From Hymenobacter gelipurpurascens (GTDB lineage Bacteria; Bacteroidota; Bacteroidia; Cytophagales; Hymenobacteraceae), in contig NZ_FYEW01000001.1 of assembly GCF_900187375.1 (NCBI RefSeq), positions 372,001 through 436,000 of the forward strand: DNA of 64,000 bases. Direction: 5' to 3'. The notes under the pieces were generated by a model, which searched no databases, was not told the origin of the DNA, and was given only the letters and a program-made list of their open reading frames with translations. Both the position numbers and the translations under genes were made by a program. Numbering within the stretch: the stretch's first letter is position 1; every line of letters starts with the position of its first letter. Shown piece by piece: positions 1 through 8,837 of this stretch.

Positions 1-206
1 GCATCGAGGTGGTCAATCCGCTCCCGCAAGGCCTGCTGCCGGAAATCCGGGCCCGAGTCGATGATGATGCTCTTACCCTGCACCTGCAAATGCACCGATA
101 CCCGCAGCCGCTTGTCGCGATAGTCTACGGAGCGGCAAACCGCGCATGTACAGCCAATGACGGGCACGCCCTGCGACGTGCCCGTGCCAAGGAAAGTTAT
201 TTCCAT
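1..206 (-). CDS. MBL-fold metallo-hydrolase, N-terminal part (runs off the window)
   Basis: Reading the minus strand from an ATG at 206 gives 68 residues that stay open to the window edge. They start MEITFLGTGTSQGVP, the typical N-terminus of PhnP-like metallo-beta-lactamase-fold phosphodiesterases. A Cys-rich stretch (CTCAVC) and the strand ending in IIIDSGPDFR follow. The HxHxDH metal site would lie beyond the edge and cannot be seen. It is downstream of, and on the same strand as, the response regulator at 314-691, with a hairpin between. The exact substrate is unknown. Confidence 0.8.
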   Translation of the reverse strand, partial: MEITFLGTGTSQGVPVIGCTCAVCRSVDYRDKRLRVSVHLQVQGKSIIIDSGPDFRQQALRERIDHLD

Positions 207-220
207 GTAAAGGAGCTAGG

Positions 221-307
221 AGCTAGAAGGGAGAAGCTGGAAGTGAGCGAATCCTGGCATCAAAAGATGCCATAATATTCTGCCTTCTGGCTCCCCACTT
301 CTAGCTT
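221..307. terminator. Nested inverted repeat, probable terminator of the response regulator
   Basis: An imperfect inverted repeat (221-242 with 285-307, built on AGCTAGAAG) encloses a perfect 7-bp hairpin (TGGCATC at 255-261, GATGCCA at 266-272, loop AAAA). It lies between the stop of the response regulator and the start of the MBL gene. There is no clear T tract, so terminator function is inferred from position. Confidence 0.4.
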
Positions 308-313
308 CAATAA

Positions 314-691
314 TTACCCAATGTACTGCTTCACTACGCGCACCAATGCATCGAAATCAAGCGGCTTGGGCAGGTAGTCGGTTACGCCGGCTTCACGGAA
401 TTGCTCCATGGAGTAATTATTGGCGTTGCCGGTGATGGCAATAACCGGAATGCGGGCAATACGCGGGTCAGAGTGCTTGCGGATTTCGCGGGTGCACTCC
501 ATGCCGTCTTTCACGGGAATATTAATATCCATCAGTACGCAGTCGATAGGCTGGCTTTCCACCTGCTTCATGACCTCGCCGCCATTCTTAGCCGATACAA
601 TGCGATACTTCTGGAGCTCGAGAATTTTCTTAGTTAGGTTCAGGATAACGGAGCTATCCTCCGCAATTAAAATCGTTTTAGAATCAGCCAT
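314..691 (-). CDS. Single-domain response regulator (CheY-like receiver)
   Basis: The 125-residue protein is one receiver domain with no output domain. Acidic pocket residues E11 and D12, phosphoacceptor D55 (motif LMDINIP), T87 and K109 (LPKP) are all present, so it should be phosphorylatable. It lies 70 nt downstream of the large hybrid kinase on the same strand. It is probably the kinase's soluble phosphorelay partner or a phosphate sink; that pairing is inferred from the order. Its target is unknown. Confidence 0.9.
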   Translation of the reverse strand: MADSKTILIAEDSSVILNLTKKILELQKYRIVSAKNGGEVMKQVESQPIDCVLMDINIPVKDGMECTREIRKHSDPRIARIPVIAITGNANNYSMEQFREAGVTDYLPKPLDFDALVRVVKQYIG

Positions 692-761
692 GATAAAGAG
701 CAGTTGGAGTTTTGGGGTGAGGGAGAGCTAAATAAGTGTAGGAATGTACGGCTATACGTGA

Positions 762-3700
762 CTAAGGAGCCTGAGTGACGGCCGGGTACGTGGCAACAAA
801 CTGTTCAAAGTACTGCTGTAGGGTTTTAAAGTCCTGCTCGGCAGTTGAGGAATGGCCATTTTTCAGATCATGCTCCATCTTTTTGGTCCATTCAGCCATC
901 GTATTAATGCCCAACGTAAATCCGGTTCCCTTTAGCTGATGCAAATGTGGTAAAATCTGGGCGTATTGACCGCTAGCTACAAATTCGGCGGCCTCCGAAA
1001 GTACCTGGCCGGCCTCTTGCTCGAAATCGGCATACAGCTGCGCGGCAAATTCTCCTCCGCCCAGCTGGCGCAGCTGCTCAATCGTATCGGGGTCGATGAT
1101 GACGGCCGCCGGCTCTTGCGTAGCTGGCGTCTCGGGGCTGGCCTCGGCGGCTTCGCTGGCTAAGCGGGCCGCAGACCACCGACGCATCACGGTGTACAGG
1201 TCCTGGGTTTTCACGGGCTTCGAGACGTAGTCGTCCATGCCCTGCTGCACAAACCGCTCGGCGTCTTCCTTCATGGAATAGGCCGTCATGGCCACCACGG
1301 GCGGGCACGCTTGGCCTAGGCGCCTCCGGATTTCGAGCATGGCCGTTACGCCATCCATTTCGGGCATCTGAATGTCCATGAAAATCAGCTCGTACTGGTG
1401 GCGTGGGTCAGTAGCTTTGCTGATGGCCTCGAAACCATCGTGGGCCACATCCACATCACAGCCGAGCTTGTCCAGCAGGCGTGAGGCTACCTGCTGGTTG
1501 ATGGGGTTGTCATCTACCAGCAGCACGCGAGGCGTAGTATCGAAGCGCACCACTTCCTGGGCTTTTTCGCGGGCCGTCACGCGCTCCTGCACAATCTCTT
1601 CCTCGTTGCGCGCTACCAAGCACTGAATGGTAAACCAGAAAGTAGAGCCTTCGCCGATGTTGGAAATAACGCCAATCTCGCCGCCCAGCAACTCGGCCAG
1701 CTGCTTGCTGATGGCCAGGCCTAGGCCAGTACCACCGAAGGCTTTGGTGGGCGTGGTATCGAGCTGGGTAAAGTTGGTGAAGAGCAGCTTCTCGTTGTCA
1801 TCGGAAATACCAATGCCGGAGTCCGTAACGGCAAAGCGCAGCGTGTGTTCCTCGCCATCTGTCACCACCGACGATACCTCGATGCTGACCTTGCCCTGGG
1901 CCGTAAACTTGATGGCGTTGGAGGTCAGGTTGCTCAGAATCTGCAGTAGGCGCGTTTCGTCCGTAATGATGAAGCGGGGTGTGTGCGGTGTGATGTGGTA
2001 GGTGAAATGCAGCTGTTTCTGATTCGCGCGGTTGGCAAACAGCGAGTGGATTTTATCCATCGTGTAGTGCAGATCAATGCCTGATTCGCTGAGCTGGAGC
2101 TTGCCCGCCTGGATTTTGGAGAGGTCCAGGATATCGTTCAGAATGGCCAGCAGCGCATCCGAAGACTTGCGCAAAGTATCCACGTACTCTTCCTGCTCCT
2201 CGGAGGCCACCGTCTGGTGCAGCAGATCAATCATCCCGATGATGCCGTTCATGGGGGTGCGCAGCTCGTGGCTCATATTGGCCAGGAACTGCGTTTTGGC
2301 ATGCAGCGCGGCTTCGGCCTCATCTTTGGCCGCGCGCAGGTCGTCCTGCATTTTCTTCAGCTCTGTGATGTCGCGCCCGATGCCCTCCGTGCCCGAGGGG
2401 CCGTCCAGCACGCGGCGGGCATTCACCAGCACACTCACCGAGTGGCCATCCTTGTGGCGCATCGCCAGCTCGAAGTTGCGCGCCTCGCCCGTATCCCGCA
2501 CGCTGTGGAGCAGGCCATCCCGTTGCGAGGGGTAGATGTAGTAATCGGCAATGGGCGTGCCCGTTACTTCCTCGGGCGTGTAGCCCAGCATATCCAGCAC
2601 CGAAGGGCTCACCAGGGTCAGAATACCTTTGCCATCGGTGCGGTAGTACACATCCTGGAACGACTCGAAGATGGCGCGGAACTTCTCTTCCTGGGCCGCC
2701 AGCTCCAGCTGGGAGCGTTTCTGATCCGTGATGTCGTGGGCAATGGCCGATATTTCCTCGAACGAGCCGTCATCGAGGTAAATGGGGTTGAGGTAAATTT
2801 CGCGCCAGCTGTCCATGCCTTTGGTGTCGCGGAGGCGCACCTCAAAGCGCTGCGGATGGCCCTGGAAAGCCCGCCGGTAATTCTCCACGAAGGTCTCGCG
2901 GGCGTCCTCCTCCATCAGGGCCAGATCGGCCTGCCAGAGGTTTACGTTCAGGGTAGGGTACACGCCATTGCGGCGCAGGAAATAGGCCGCGTAGTTGCGG
3001 TTGAAAGAGCTTAGGCGCGAGTGCGTATCCACGGACCACATCAGGTGCGAGCCGCTCTCAAAAATGGCATTCAGGCGGGCATTCTGCTTCTGAATCTGGA
3101 CTTCGTTGCGCTTGCGCTCAATGGCCAGGGCTACCTGGTTGGAGATGAAGTGCAGAATCTCAATATCGGCGGCGGCATAGGCATCGGCCTTCTGGTAGTC
3201 CTGCACCGCAATCACCCCGATAATCCGCTCCCCGATGCTTAGGGGCGAGCACAGCATTACCTCCGGCATCAGACCATAGGCCGTGATGGTGCCATTGCCA
3301 ATAAGATCCTCCAGCTCCTGCTTCAGCAGGAATAGTGGCCTACCAGTACGAATGATGTACTCCGATACGCCCGAGGAGAAGGGCCGCGCCATAATGGTCT
3401 GGTCGCCTTGGGAATTCTGATCGACGTAGTACGCAAACTGCAGCTGCGTGCGGGCCTCATCGCAGAGAGCGATGTAGAAGTTATTGGTTTCAATGATCTT
3501 GCTCAGCTCCCGATGGATAGCTCCGTAGAGGGAGTGCAAATCCTTGGAGCTGATAGCCAGGTTGGCAATACTGTAGTACACCTTCTGCAGGCGCTCGGCC
3601 TTAATGCGGTCCGTGATATCGTGCAGAATGGCGCGGGTGCTTACCGGCTCATCATCCTGCCAGGAGCAGGAAATGGAGCCAATCAGGTGAACAGGTTTCC

Positions 3701-4814
3701 CGGTTTTGGTCAGGAACACGGTTTCCAGCTTGTTCACCTTCTCACCCTTGTAGAGGTTGCGCAGCTGGTAGAGCAGCTTGGCCTTGTAGTAGGGGTGCAC
3801 CACGTCGGAAAGCGTGAGGTGGGGCAGGTCTTCGTCTTCGTAGCCCAGCTTTTCCTTCCAGGCTTTGTTCACGAACAGAAACCGGTTGTCGATGCTCAGG
3901 TTCTGAATCAGATCGTGGGCATTGTCGAGAAAGTCCTGGAGGCGGGTGCGGTTGTCGGTGAGGGCGCGGGCCGTTACGTGTCGGTCCGTCAGGTCGCGGC
4001 CCACCACAAACATGCCCGTAATTTCTCCGGCTGCATTGTGGCAGAATTCGGAGTGCCAGTGCATCAGGCGCAACTGCCCCGACTTGGTAACCAGGTTGCG
4101 CTCGTAGAAGCTTTGCAGTGTCCCTTCCCGGATACAGGTCAGGTAGGCCTGTCGGCGGCTCAGGGCTTCCTCGGAAGGCGAGAACAGCATGTGGAAACTC
4201 TGCCCGACAACTTCCTCGGCGGTATAGCCCGTGAAGTCCAGAAAGTAGTCGTTGACTTCCAGGATAATTCCTTCCCGATCGGCCATTACGTAGCTCAGGT
4301 TGGTGCGGGAGAGTAGTTCGCGCACCTGCTTCTGGCTGCGCTCCTCCACCAACTGCTGCGTGGCTTCCTGGTAAGACTGGTCCTGGGTGGTGTTGCGGAG
4401 CGTGAGCTGTACGCGAGGGCCGGAGGGCGTTTGTACCAAGTGCAGGGTCAGCCAGCCCGTGAGGGGTGTCCGGTCTACACGCTGGCCGTGCCAGGCCTGG
4501 GAGTGCATGGTGCCGGTGCGCGCCGTATCCCGTACGGCCTCGTACAGTTCTGCTTCTGAGGTCCAGCGGTCGGCGGGCGTGGAGTGGCCTACGGGCAAGG
4601 CAAACGCCATCAGGCCCGAGGCCAACAGCATTTCGCGGGAAATGCCTAGTAGGCCTAGAGCCGTTTGGTTGCAGTCTACTAAAGCACCGTGTTCATCATA
4701 GAGCAGCAGTGCATCGTAGGCTTGGTCGAATAAGGAACGGAACAAATCGGTGGGAGCGGAGGCCGTTGGCCTGACCGGTACCGGTTGAGATGACGAAGGA
4801 AGTCGAGTAGGCAT
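762..4814 (-). CDS. Hybrid sensor histidine kinase (multi-PAS, GAF, HisKA, HATPase, REC, Hpt)
   Basis: A 1350-residue soluble phosphorelay kinase with no evident membrane span. In rough order: three PAS domains (about 25-400), a GAF domain (about 410-570), two more PAS domains (about 580-820), a dimerisation domain with H-box His849 (HELRTPMNG), a HATPase domain (about 950-1080, with GTGLGLAI), a receiver with Asp1147 (FMDIQMPEMDG) and a C-terminal Hpt domain with His1292 (HQLKG). All relay residues are intact, so phosphate can pass His-Asp-His and on to the small regulator at 314-691. The many PAS/GAF modules imply cytoplasmic sensing, perhaps of redox state or a small ligand; the signal is not evident. 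Confidence 0.95.
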   Translation of the reverse strand: MPTRLPSSSQPVPVRPTASAPTDLFRSLFDQAYDALLLYDEHGALVDCNQTALGLLGISREMLLASGLMAFALPVGHSTPADRWTSEAELYEAVRDTARTGTMHSQAWHGQRVDRTPLTGWLTLHLVQTPSGPRVQLTLRNTTQDQSYQEATQQLVEERSQKQVRELLSRTNLSYVMADREGIILEVNDYFLDFTGYTAEEVVGQSFHMLFSPSEEALSRRQAYLTCIREGTLQSFYERNLVTKSGQLRLMHWHSEFCHNAAGEITGMFVVGRDLTDRHVTARALTDNRTRLQDFLDNAHDLIQNLSIDNRFLFVNKAWKEKLGYEDEDLPHLTLSDVVHPYYKAKLLYQLRNLYKGEKVNKLETVFLTKTGKPVHLIGSISCSWQDDEPVSTRAILHDITDRIKAERLQKVYYSIANLAISSKDLHSLYGAIHRELSKIIETNNFYIALCDEARTQLQFAYYVDQNSQGDQTIMARPFSSGVSEYIIRTGRPLFLLKQELEDLIGNGTITAYGLMPEVMLCSPLSIGERIIGVIAVQDYQKADAYAAADIEILHFISNQVALAIERKRNEVQIQKQNARLNAIFESGSHLMWSVDTHSRLSSFNRNYAAYFLRRNGVYPTLNVNLWQADLALMEEDARETFVENYRRAFQGHPQRFEVRLRDTKGMDSWREIYLNPIYLDDGSFEEISAIAHDITDQKRSQLELAAQEEKFRAIFESFQDVYYRTDGKGILTLVSPSVLDMLGYTPEEVTGTPIADYYIYPSQRDGLLHSVRDTGEARNFELAMRHKDGHSVSVLVNARRVLDGPSGTEGIGRDITELKKMQDDLRAAKDEAEAALHAKTQFLANMSHELRTPMNGIIGMIDLLHQTVASEEQEEYVDTLRKSSDALLAILNDILDLSKIQAGKLQLSESGIDLHYTMDKIHSLFANRANQKQLHFTYHITPHTPRFIITDETRLLQILSNLTSNAIKFTAQGKVSIEVSSVVTDGEEHTLRFAVTDSGIGISDDNEKLLFTNFTQLDTTPTKAFGGTGLGLAISKQLAELLGGEIGVISNIGEGSTFWFTIQCLVARNEEEIVQERVTAREKAQEVVRFDTTPRVLLVDDNPINQQVASRLLDKLGCDVDVAHDGFEAISKATDPRHQYELIFMDIQMPEMDGVTAMLEIRRRLGQACPPVVAMTAYSMKEDAERFVQQGMDDYVSKPVKTQDLYTVMRRWSAARLASEAAEASPETPATQEPAAVIIDPDTIEQLRQLGGGEFAAQLYADFEQEAGQVLSEAAEFVASGQYAQILPHLHQLKGTGFTLGINTMAEWTKKMEHDLKNGHSSTAEQDFKTLQQYFEQFVATYPAVTQAP

Positions 4815-4886
4815 TGCCAGGCATAGAAGGGCCGACCACCAATCGACCTGGAGAGGCGATGTGGCCGGCGCGCAGGATTTACTCCC

Positions 4887-4894
4887 TAAATTTG
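4887..4894 (+). promoter_or_regulatory. Candidate Bacteroidota -7 box (TAAATTTG) for the glycosyltransferase
   Basis: TAAATTTG matches the Bacteroidota -7 consensus TAnnTTTG and ends 47 nt before the ATG at 4942. If real, it excludes the upstream in-frame GTG at 4861 as the start. No convincing -33 TTTG was found at the usual spacing. Confidence 0.45.
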
Positions 4895-4941
4895 ACGAAA
4901 ATATCCCAAACTACCTGCCCCGATTCTCGTGGCCACTCCGA

Positions 4942-6081
4942 ATGCCACCCCGCCTCGTCTTTACCGTCACGACCGACCTCAACTATGACCAGCGGATGCA
5001 GCGCATCTGCGGATCGTTGGTGCAGGCGGGCTACGAGGTGCTATTGGTGGGGCGGGAGTGGCCTACATCGAGGCCACTAACGAAGCAGCCGTACCAACAG
5101 CACCGGCTCCGGTGCCGGTTCCGGCGGGGCAAGCTTTTTTACCTGGAGTTCAACCTGCGGCTCCTGCTATTTCTGCTAGGCCAGCAAGCCGCTGCCTGGT
5201 GCGCCATCGATCTGGATACGGCCCTGCCCGTTTGGGCCCGTGCCCGCCTGGGAGGGCAGCCGTTTGTGTATGATGCCCACGAGCTGTTTACGGAAGTGCC
5301 CGAGGTGGTGGCGCGCCCGGCTGTGCAGCGGCTCTGGCGCCGGGTAGAGCGGTTCATTGTGCCCCGGGCTGAACTGGCCTACACCGTAGGCACGGCCCTG
5401 GCGCAAGTGTTTGAGGAACGCTACGGCCGTTCATTTGAGGTTATCCGCAACATCAGCCGGCTGGAGGAAACCGCGCTTAGTTCCGGCGCCAGGCCCCACG
5501 ATGGCTACATCCTGTACCAGGGGGCTCTCAATGCGGGCCGAGGGCTGGAAATGCTGCTGAATGCCATGCCGCAAGTGCGCGCCAGGCTGGTGCTGTGCGG
5601 TGAGGGCGACCTTTCCGGAAGCCTGCGCTCGCAGGCCGAGGCGCTAGTCCTGTTGCAGAGCGGGCAGGTAGAGTTTCGGGGGTATGTGCTGCCGGCCGAG
5701 TTGCGCGAGATAACGCGCCGGGCGGCCGTGGGCGTGATGCTGCTCGAAAATCTGGGCCTGAGCTACTACTATTCCTTGGCCAATAAATTCTTTGATTACC
5801 TGCATGCCGGCGTGCCGCAGGTTGTCATTGATTTTCCGGAGTACCGGGCCCTGAACGAGCAGTACGACGTAGCCGAATTAGTATCGGCGCCGCTTACGCC
5901 AGCTACCATTGCCGCAGCGCTCAACCGCCTGCTGCCCGGCGGTGATGAGGCCCGCGTGCTGGAACTAACGGCACACTGCGCTCTTGCTCGCCAAGTGCTT
6001 AACTGGCAGCACGAAGAAACCCGCCTGATAGCGCTTTATGCGGCGCTGCCTGGCTGTACTTTACCTATTCCTGCCGTATGA
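4942..6081 (+). CDS. Glycosyltransferase family 4 protein
   Basis: The 379-residue protein has the GT-B layout. The N-terminal half holds VYDAHELFTEVPE. The C-terminal nucleotide-sugar half has a GEGDLSGSL-like stretch and the donor-site region ANKFFDYLHAGVPQV that marks GT4 enzymes. I chose the ATG at 4942 because homologous sequence (RLVFTVTTDLNYDQRM) begins there and a -7 box lies between it and an upstream GTG. Its stop overlaps the miaA start (ATGA), so the two are translationally coupled. The acceptor, perhaps a lipid or surface glycan, cannot be told from sequence. Confidence 0.88.
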   Translation: MPPRLVFTVTTDLNYDQRMQRICGSLVQAGYEVLLVGREWPTSRPLTKQPYQQHRLRCRFRRGKLFYLEFNLRLLLFLLGQQAAAWCAIDLDTALPVWARARLGGQPFVYDAHELFTEVPEVVARPAVQRLWRRVERFIVPRAELAYTVGTALAQVFEERYGRSFEVIRNISRLEETALSSGARPHDGYILYQGALNAGRGLEMLLNAMPQVRARLVLCGEGDLSGSLRSQAEALVLLQSGQVEFRGYVLPAELREITRRAAVGVMLLENLGLSYYYSLANKFFDYLHAGVPQVVIDFPEYRALNEQYDVAELVSAPLTPATIAAALNRLLPGGDEARVLELTAHCALARQVLNWQHEETRLIALYAALPGCTLPIPAV

Positions 6082-6983
6082 CCTTGCTAACCGACCTGCT
6101 CACGACCACTGAGTCCACCTTGCTGGTAATTTCGGGGCCTACCGCTGTGGGCAAAACGGACCTGTGCGTGCGCCTGGCCCAGCACCTGCACACCGAAATT
6201 GTGTCGGCCGATTCGCGGCAGTTTTTCCGGGAACTGACCATTGGTACCGCCAAGCCTACCCCGGAGGAAATGCAGGGCGTGCCACACCACTTCATCGATT
6301 CGCACAGCATTCAGGAAGAGTATAATGCTGGCCGCTTTGAGCAGGATGCGCTGTCCTTACTGCAGGAGCTGTTCAGAAAGCATCAGGTGGTTATCCTGAC
6401 GGGAGGCTCCGGGCTGTATCTGAAGGCCGTTACGGAAGGCTTCGATGATATGCCGGCCGCGCTGCCCGAGGTGCGCGAACAGCTGCAGCAGGAACTGGCC
6501 GAAGGTGGCCTAGGGCCACTGGTAGATGAGCTGGCGCGCCTCGACCCTATCACGTATGACCGCATCGACCGCCAAAACCACCAGCGGGTGCTGCGGGCCC
6601 TGGAAATTTCGCGCTCAACGGGCCAGCCCTTCAGCAGCTTTCATGGCAAGAAAAAAGCTGCTGAGCGCCCGTTTCGCATCGTGAAGGTGGCCCTGAACCG
6701 GGAGCGGGAGGAACTCTACCAGCGCATCGATCAGCGCATGGATCAGATGCTGGCAGGTGGCCTAGAGGCTGAAGCGCGGGCCCTGTATCCGTTCCGCCAC
6801 CACAACGCCCTCCAGACGGTGGGCTACAAAGAGCTGTTCGATTACTTCGAGGGTCACTATGACTATGCCGAAGCCGTGCGCCTGCTCAAGCGCAACTCCC
6901 GCCACTACGCCAAGCGCCAGCTCACCTGGCTCCGCCGCGACCCTGAGTACCACTGGATGCACCCAGCGGAGGTGAAGTGGTAG
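6078..6983 (+). CDS. miaA: tRNA dimethylallyltransferase
   Basis: MiaA transfers a dimethylallyl group to N6 of A37 in tRNAs reading UNN codons. The 301-residue protein has the P-loop GPTAVGKT (residues 20-27), the DSRQFF segment next to it, GTAKPTPEE, the substrate-loop GGSGLYLKAV and the NHQRVLRALE helix. Length is normal for the family. It overlaps the upstream glycosyltransferase by 4 nt and ends inside a long palindrome shared with convergent pfkA. Two Gly-Leu pairs are coded GGC-CTA, part of the recurring GGCCTA word in this window. Confidence 0.97.
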   Translation: MTLLTDLLTTTESTLLVISGPTAVGKTDLCVRLAQHLHTEIVSADSRQFFRELTIGTAKPTPEEMQGVPHHFIDSHSIQEEYNAGRFEQDALSLLQELFRKHQVVILTGGSGLYLKAVTEGFDDMPAALPEVREQLQQELAEGGLGPLVDELARLDPITYDRIDRQNHQRVLRALEISRSTGQPFSSFHGKKKAAERPFRIVKVALNREREELYQRIDQRMDQMLAGGLEAEARALYPFRHHNALQTVGYKELFDYFEGHYDYAEAVRLLKRNSRHYAKRQLTWLRRDPEYHWMHPAEVKW

Positions 6984-7050
6984 GCCAGTGCCAAACAACA
7001 ACGGGACCGCTGACTAGTCAGCGGCCCCGTTGTTGTTTGGCACTGGCCTA
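6981..7050. terminator. 70-bp near-perfect palindrome between convergent miaA and pfkA
   Basis: Arms of 35 bp pair with only one mismatch and no loop (centre ACTAGT). The outer ends are TAGGCCAGTG and CACTGGCCTA. The miaA stop codon TAG (6981-6983) forms the first bases of the left arm, and pfkA ends 4 nt beyond the right arm. Position suggests a bidirectional terminator, though there is no T tract and the stem is far longer than usual. Confidence 0.75.
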
Positions 7051-7053
7051 GGC

Positions 7054-8025
7054 CTATACGCTTAGAATCTCCACCATACGCATGAAGCTCTGGTTGATCA
7101 TCTTCTTCTTGTTGATAGTGTCGGTGAAGGGCGTGTACACCAGCTTGCGGTCCACGATGCCGGCCATCACGTTGCGCATGCCGTTCATGAGGCCCTCTAC
7201 GCAGGCAATACCGATCTGGGAAGCCAGCATCCGGTCGGCGGCGGAAGGGGCGCCACCGCGCTGAATGTGGCCGATGATGGTTACGCGGGTATCAAGCTGT
7301 GGAATAGCGGCCTTCACCTGCTGGGCCACGGCGTGGGCGTTGCCTTCAAAATCGCCCTCGGCCACTACTACCAGGAACGAAGATTTGGAGCGTTTCCAGC
7401 CGCTGTGCAGCGTCTCAATCACGGCTTCCGTCGACATCTGGGTTTCCGGAATCATCACGATTTCGGCTCCGCCGCCAATGGCGCACGGAATGGCAATATA
7501 GCCGGAGTCGCGGCCCATAACTTCCACGAAGAAGCAACGGTCGTGCGAGTCAGCAGTATCCCGAATCTTATCAATGGCCTCCAGCGCCGTGTTTACGGCC
7601 GTATCGTAGCCAATAGTATAGTCGGTGCCGTAGAGGTCGTTGTCGATGGTGCCGGGGGCGCCTACGGTCGGGATGCCAAACTCCTGCTCGAAGATGGTGG
7701 CACCCGTGAAGGTACCGTTGCCGCCAATAGCTACTAGGCCATCAATGCCGTGGTTCACAAGCTGGTCGAACGCCTCCTGGCGGCCTTCCTTGGTCTGGAA
7801 CTTCTGGCTGCGCGCCGATTTGAGGATGGTGCCGCCCTTCTGAATAGTATTGGCGACGGAAGCCGAATCCAGCTTCACAAACTCGCCTTTAATCATGCCG
7901 CTATAGCCGCGCATGATGCCATATACTTCAATGCCGTGGTAAACAGCCGTGCGCACAACGGCCCGGATGCAGGCGTTCATGCCCGGCGAATCGCCGCCGC
8001 TGGTGAAAACTGCAATGCGTTTCAT
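7054..8025 (-). CDS. pfkA: ATP-dependent 6-phosphofructokinase
   Basis: The 323-residue enzyme phosphorylates fructose 6-phosphate in glycolysis. Signature segments are all present: TSGGDSPGMNACIRA at the N-terminus, GGNGTFTGA, the catalytic loop PGTIDNDLYGTD, the substrate segment VMGRDSGYIA, and HIQRGGAPSAADR. Length and motifs match bacterial group I PfkA. It converges on miaA and shares its palindromic terminator. A CACCTTTG stretch about 50 nt upstream of the start is one base off the TAnnTTTG -7 box. Confidence 0.97.
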   Translation of the reverse strand: MKRIAVFTSGGDSPGMNACIRAVVRTAVYHGIEVYGIMRGYSGMIKGEFVKLDSASVANTIQKGGTILKSARSQKFQTKEGRQEAFDQLVNHGIDGLVAIGGNGTFTGATIFEQEFGIPTVGAPGTIDNDLYGTDYTIGYDTAVNTALEAIDKIRDTADSHDRCFFVEVMGRDSGYIAIPCAIGGGAEIVMIPETQMSTEAVIETLHSGWKRSKSSFLVVVAEGDFEGNAHAVAQQVKAAIPQLDTRVTIIGHIQRGGAPSAADRMLASQIGIACVEGLMNGMRNVMAGIVDRKLVYTPFTDTINKKKMINQSFMRMVEILSV

Positions 8026-8302
8026 AAGTTCTCTCTGTACTCTACTTCAACCAAACTGCCCAAAACGGGCGGCGCAAAGGTGGTAATTCTGGAGGGAAAG
8101 TAAAGCGCTTCTGACACGGAATCCACAGGAAACCGAAAGAGACTGACAAATCGGCTGTTTTTTTTCAGACTGCGTATGTGCATCTATTGCAATTAAGTGC
8201 CTCAGCCGGTATATTACCATCCTACCGCTGGCCGTTATAGACACCGGAAACCGTCCTTACTGCACCCTTGCGCAACCGTCTACTATTTAAGCCCCCACCC
8301 GT

Positions 8303-8752
8303 ATGTTTGGTTTTTTTGAGAACGAGCAGATCAAGAAGGTTAAGAGCCATCTGATGAATCTCGCGGCGCTGGCCAAAGCCGATGGACACATCGACGAACG
8401 GGAAATGAGCTTTATAGTAGCAGTAGGCAAGAAAAATGGCATGCGGGCCGATGATGTACGCTCCATTGTGGGCAATGCCAGCGCCATCACCATGGTGCTG
8501 CCCGACAACGACTCCGAGCGCTTCGACCAGATTTTTGACCTCGTGGACATGATGCTGGCCGATGGCGTGGTAGACGACCACGAAATGGATTTCTGTATCG
8601 ATATGGCCGCCAAACTCGGCTTCCGCAAAGCCATAGTAGGCGTGCTGGTTCGTAAGATATCCTTGGGTGTGAAAGACGGATTGCCCCGTGAGCAAATCAA
8701 AGAAGAAACGCAGAGCTTCCTGAACTACAACAACCTACAGGAAAACGAGTAA
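8303..8752 (+). CDS. TerB-like family protein
   Basis: A 149-residue, probably alpha-helical soluble protein. It has two copies of the acidic pattern typical of TerB/DjlA-like folds: AKADGHIDEREMSFI near residue 30 and MLADGVVDDHEMDFC near 93. Each resembles D-x-D-x-x-E metal-binding loops. TerB proteins are named for tellurite resistance, but many bacteria carry stand-alone copies of unknown role. No other ter genes lie nearby, so I assign only the family. Confidence 0.75.
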   Translation: MFGFFENEQIKKVKSHLMNLAALAKADGHIDEREMSFIVAVGKKNGMRADDVRSIVGNASAITMVLPDNDSERFDQIFDLVDMMLADGVVDDHEMDFCIDMAAKLGFRKAIVGVLVRKISLGVKDGLPREQIKEETQSFLNYNNLQENE

Positions 8753-8771
8753 CCTGCTCGTACGCCTGTTA

Positions 8772-8825
8772 ATCTAAACCGAAACGCCCACCTGCTATAT
8801 AGCAGGTGGGCGTTTCGGTTTAGAT
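8772..8825. terminator. Perfect 54-bp palindrome, bidirectional terminator
   Basis: Two 27-bp arms are perfectly complementary with no spacer (centre CTATATAG). It lies 20 nt after the stop of the TerB-like gene and 13 nt before the end of the convergent aminotransferase gene, so it can serve both. The outer part (ATCTAAACCGAAA) gives only a short, impure T run on either strand. Confidence 0.75.
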
Positions 8826-8837
8826 CGTTTCTAGAGA

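Noticed and set aside
3408..4316. A 300-codon plus-strand frame opposite the hybrid kinase
   Set aside because: Antisense to intact PAS/GAF coding sequence; no recognisable domain.
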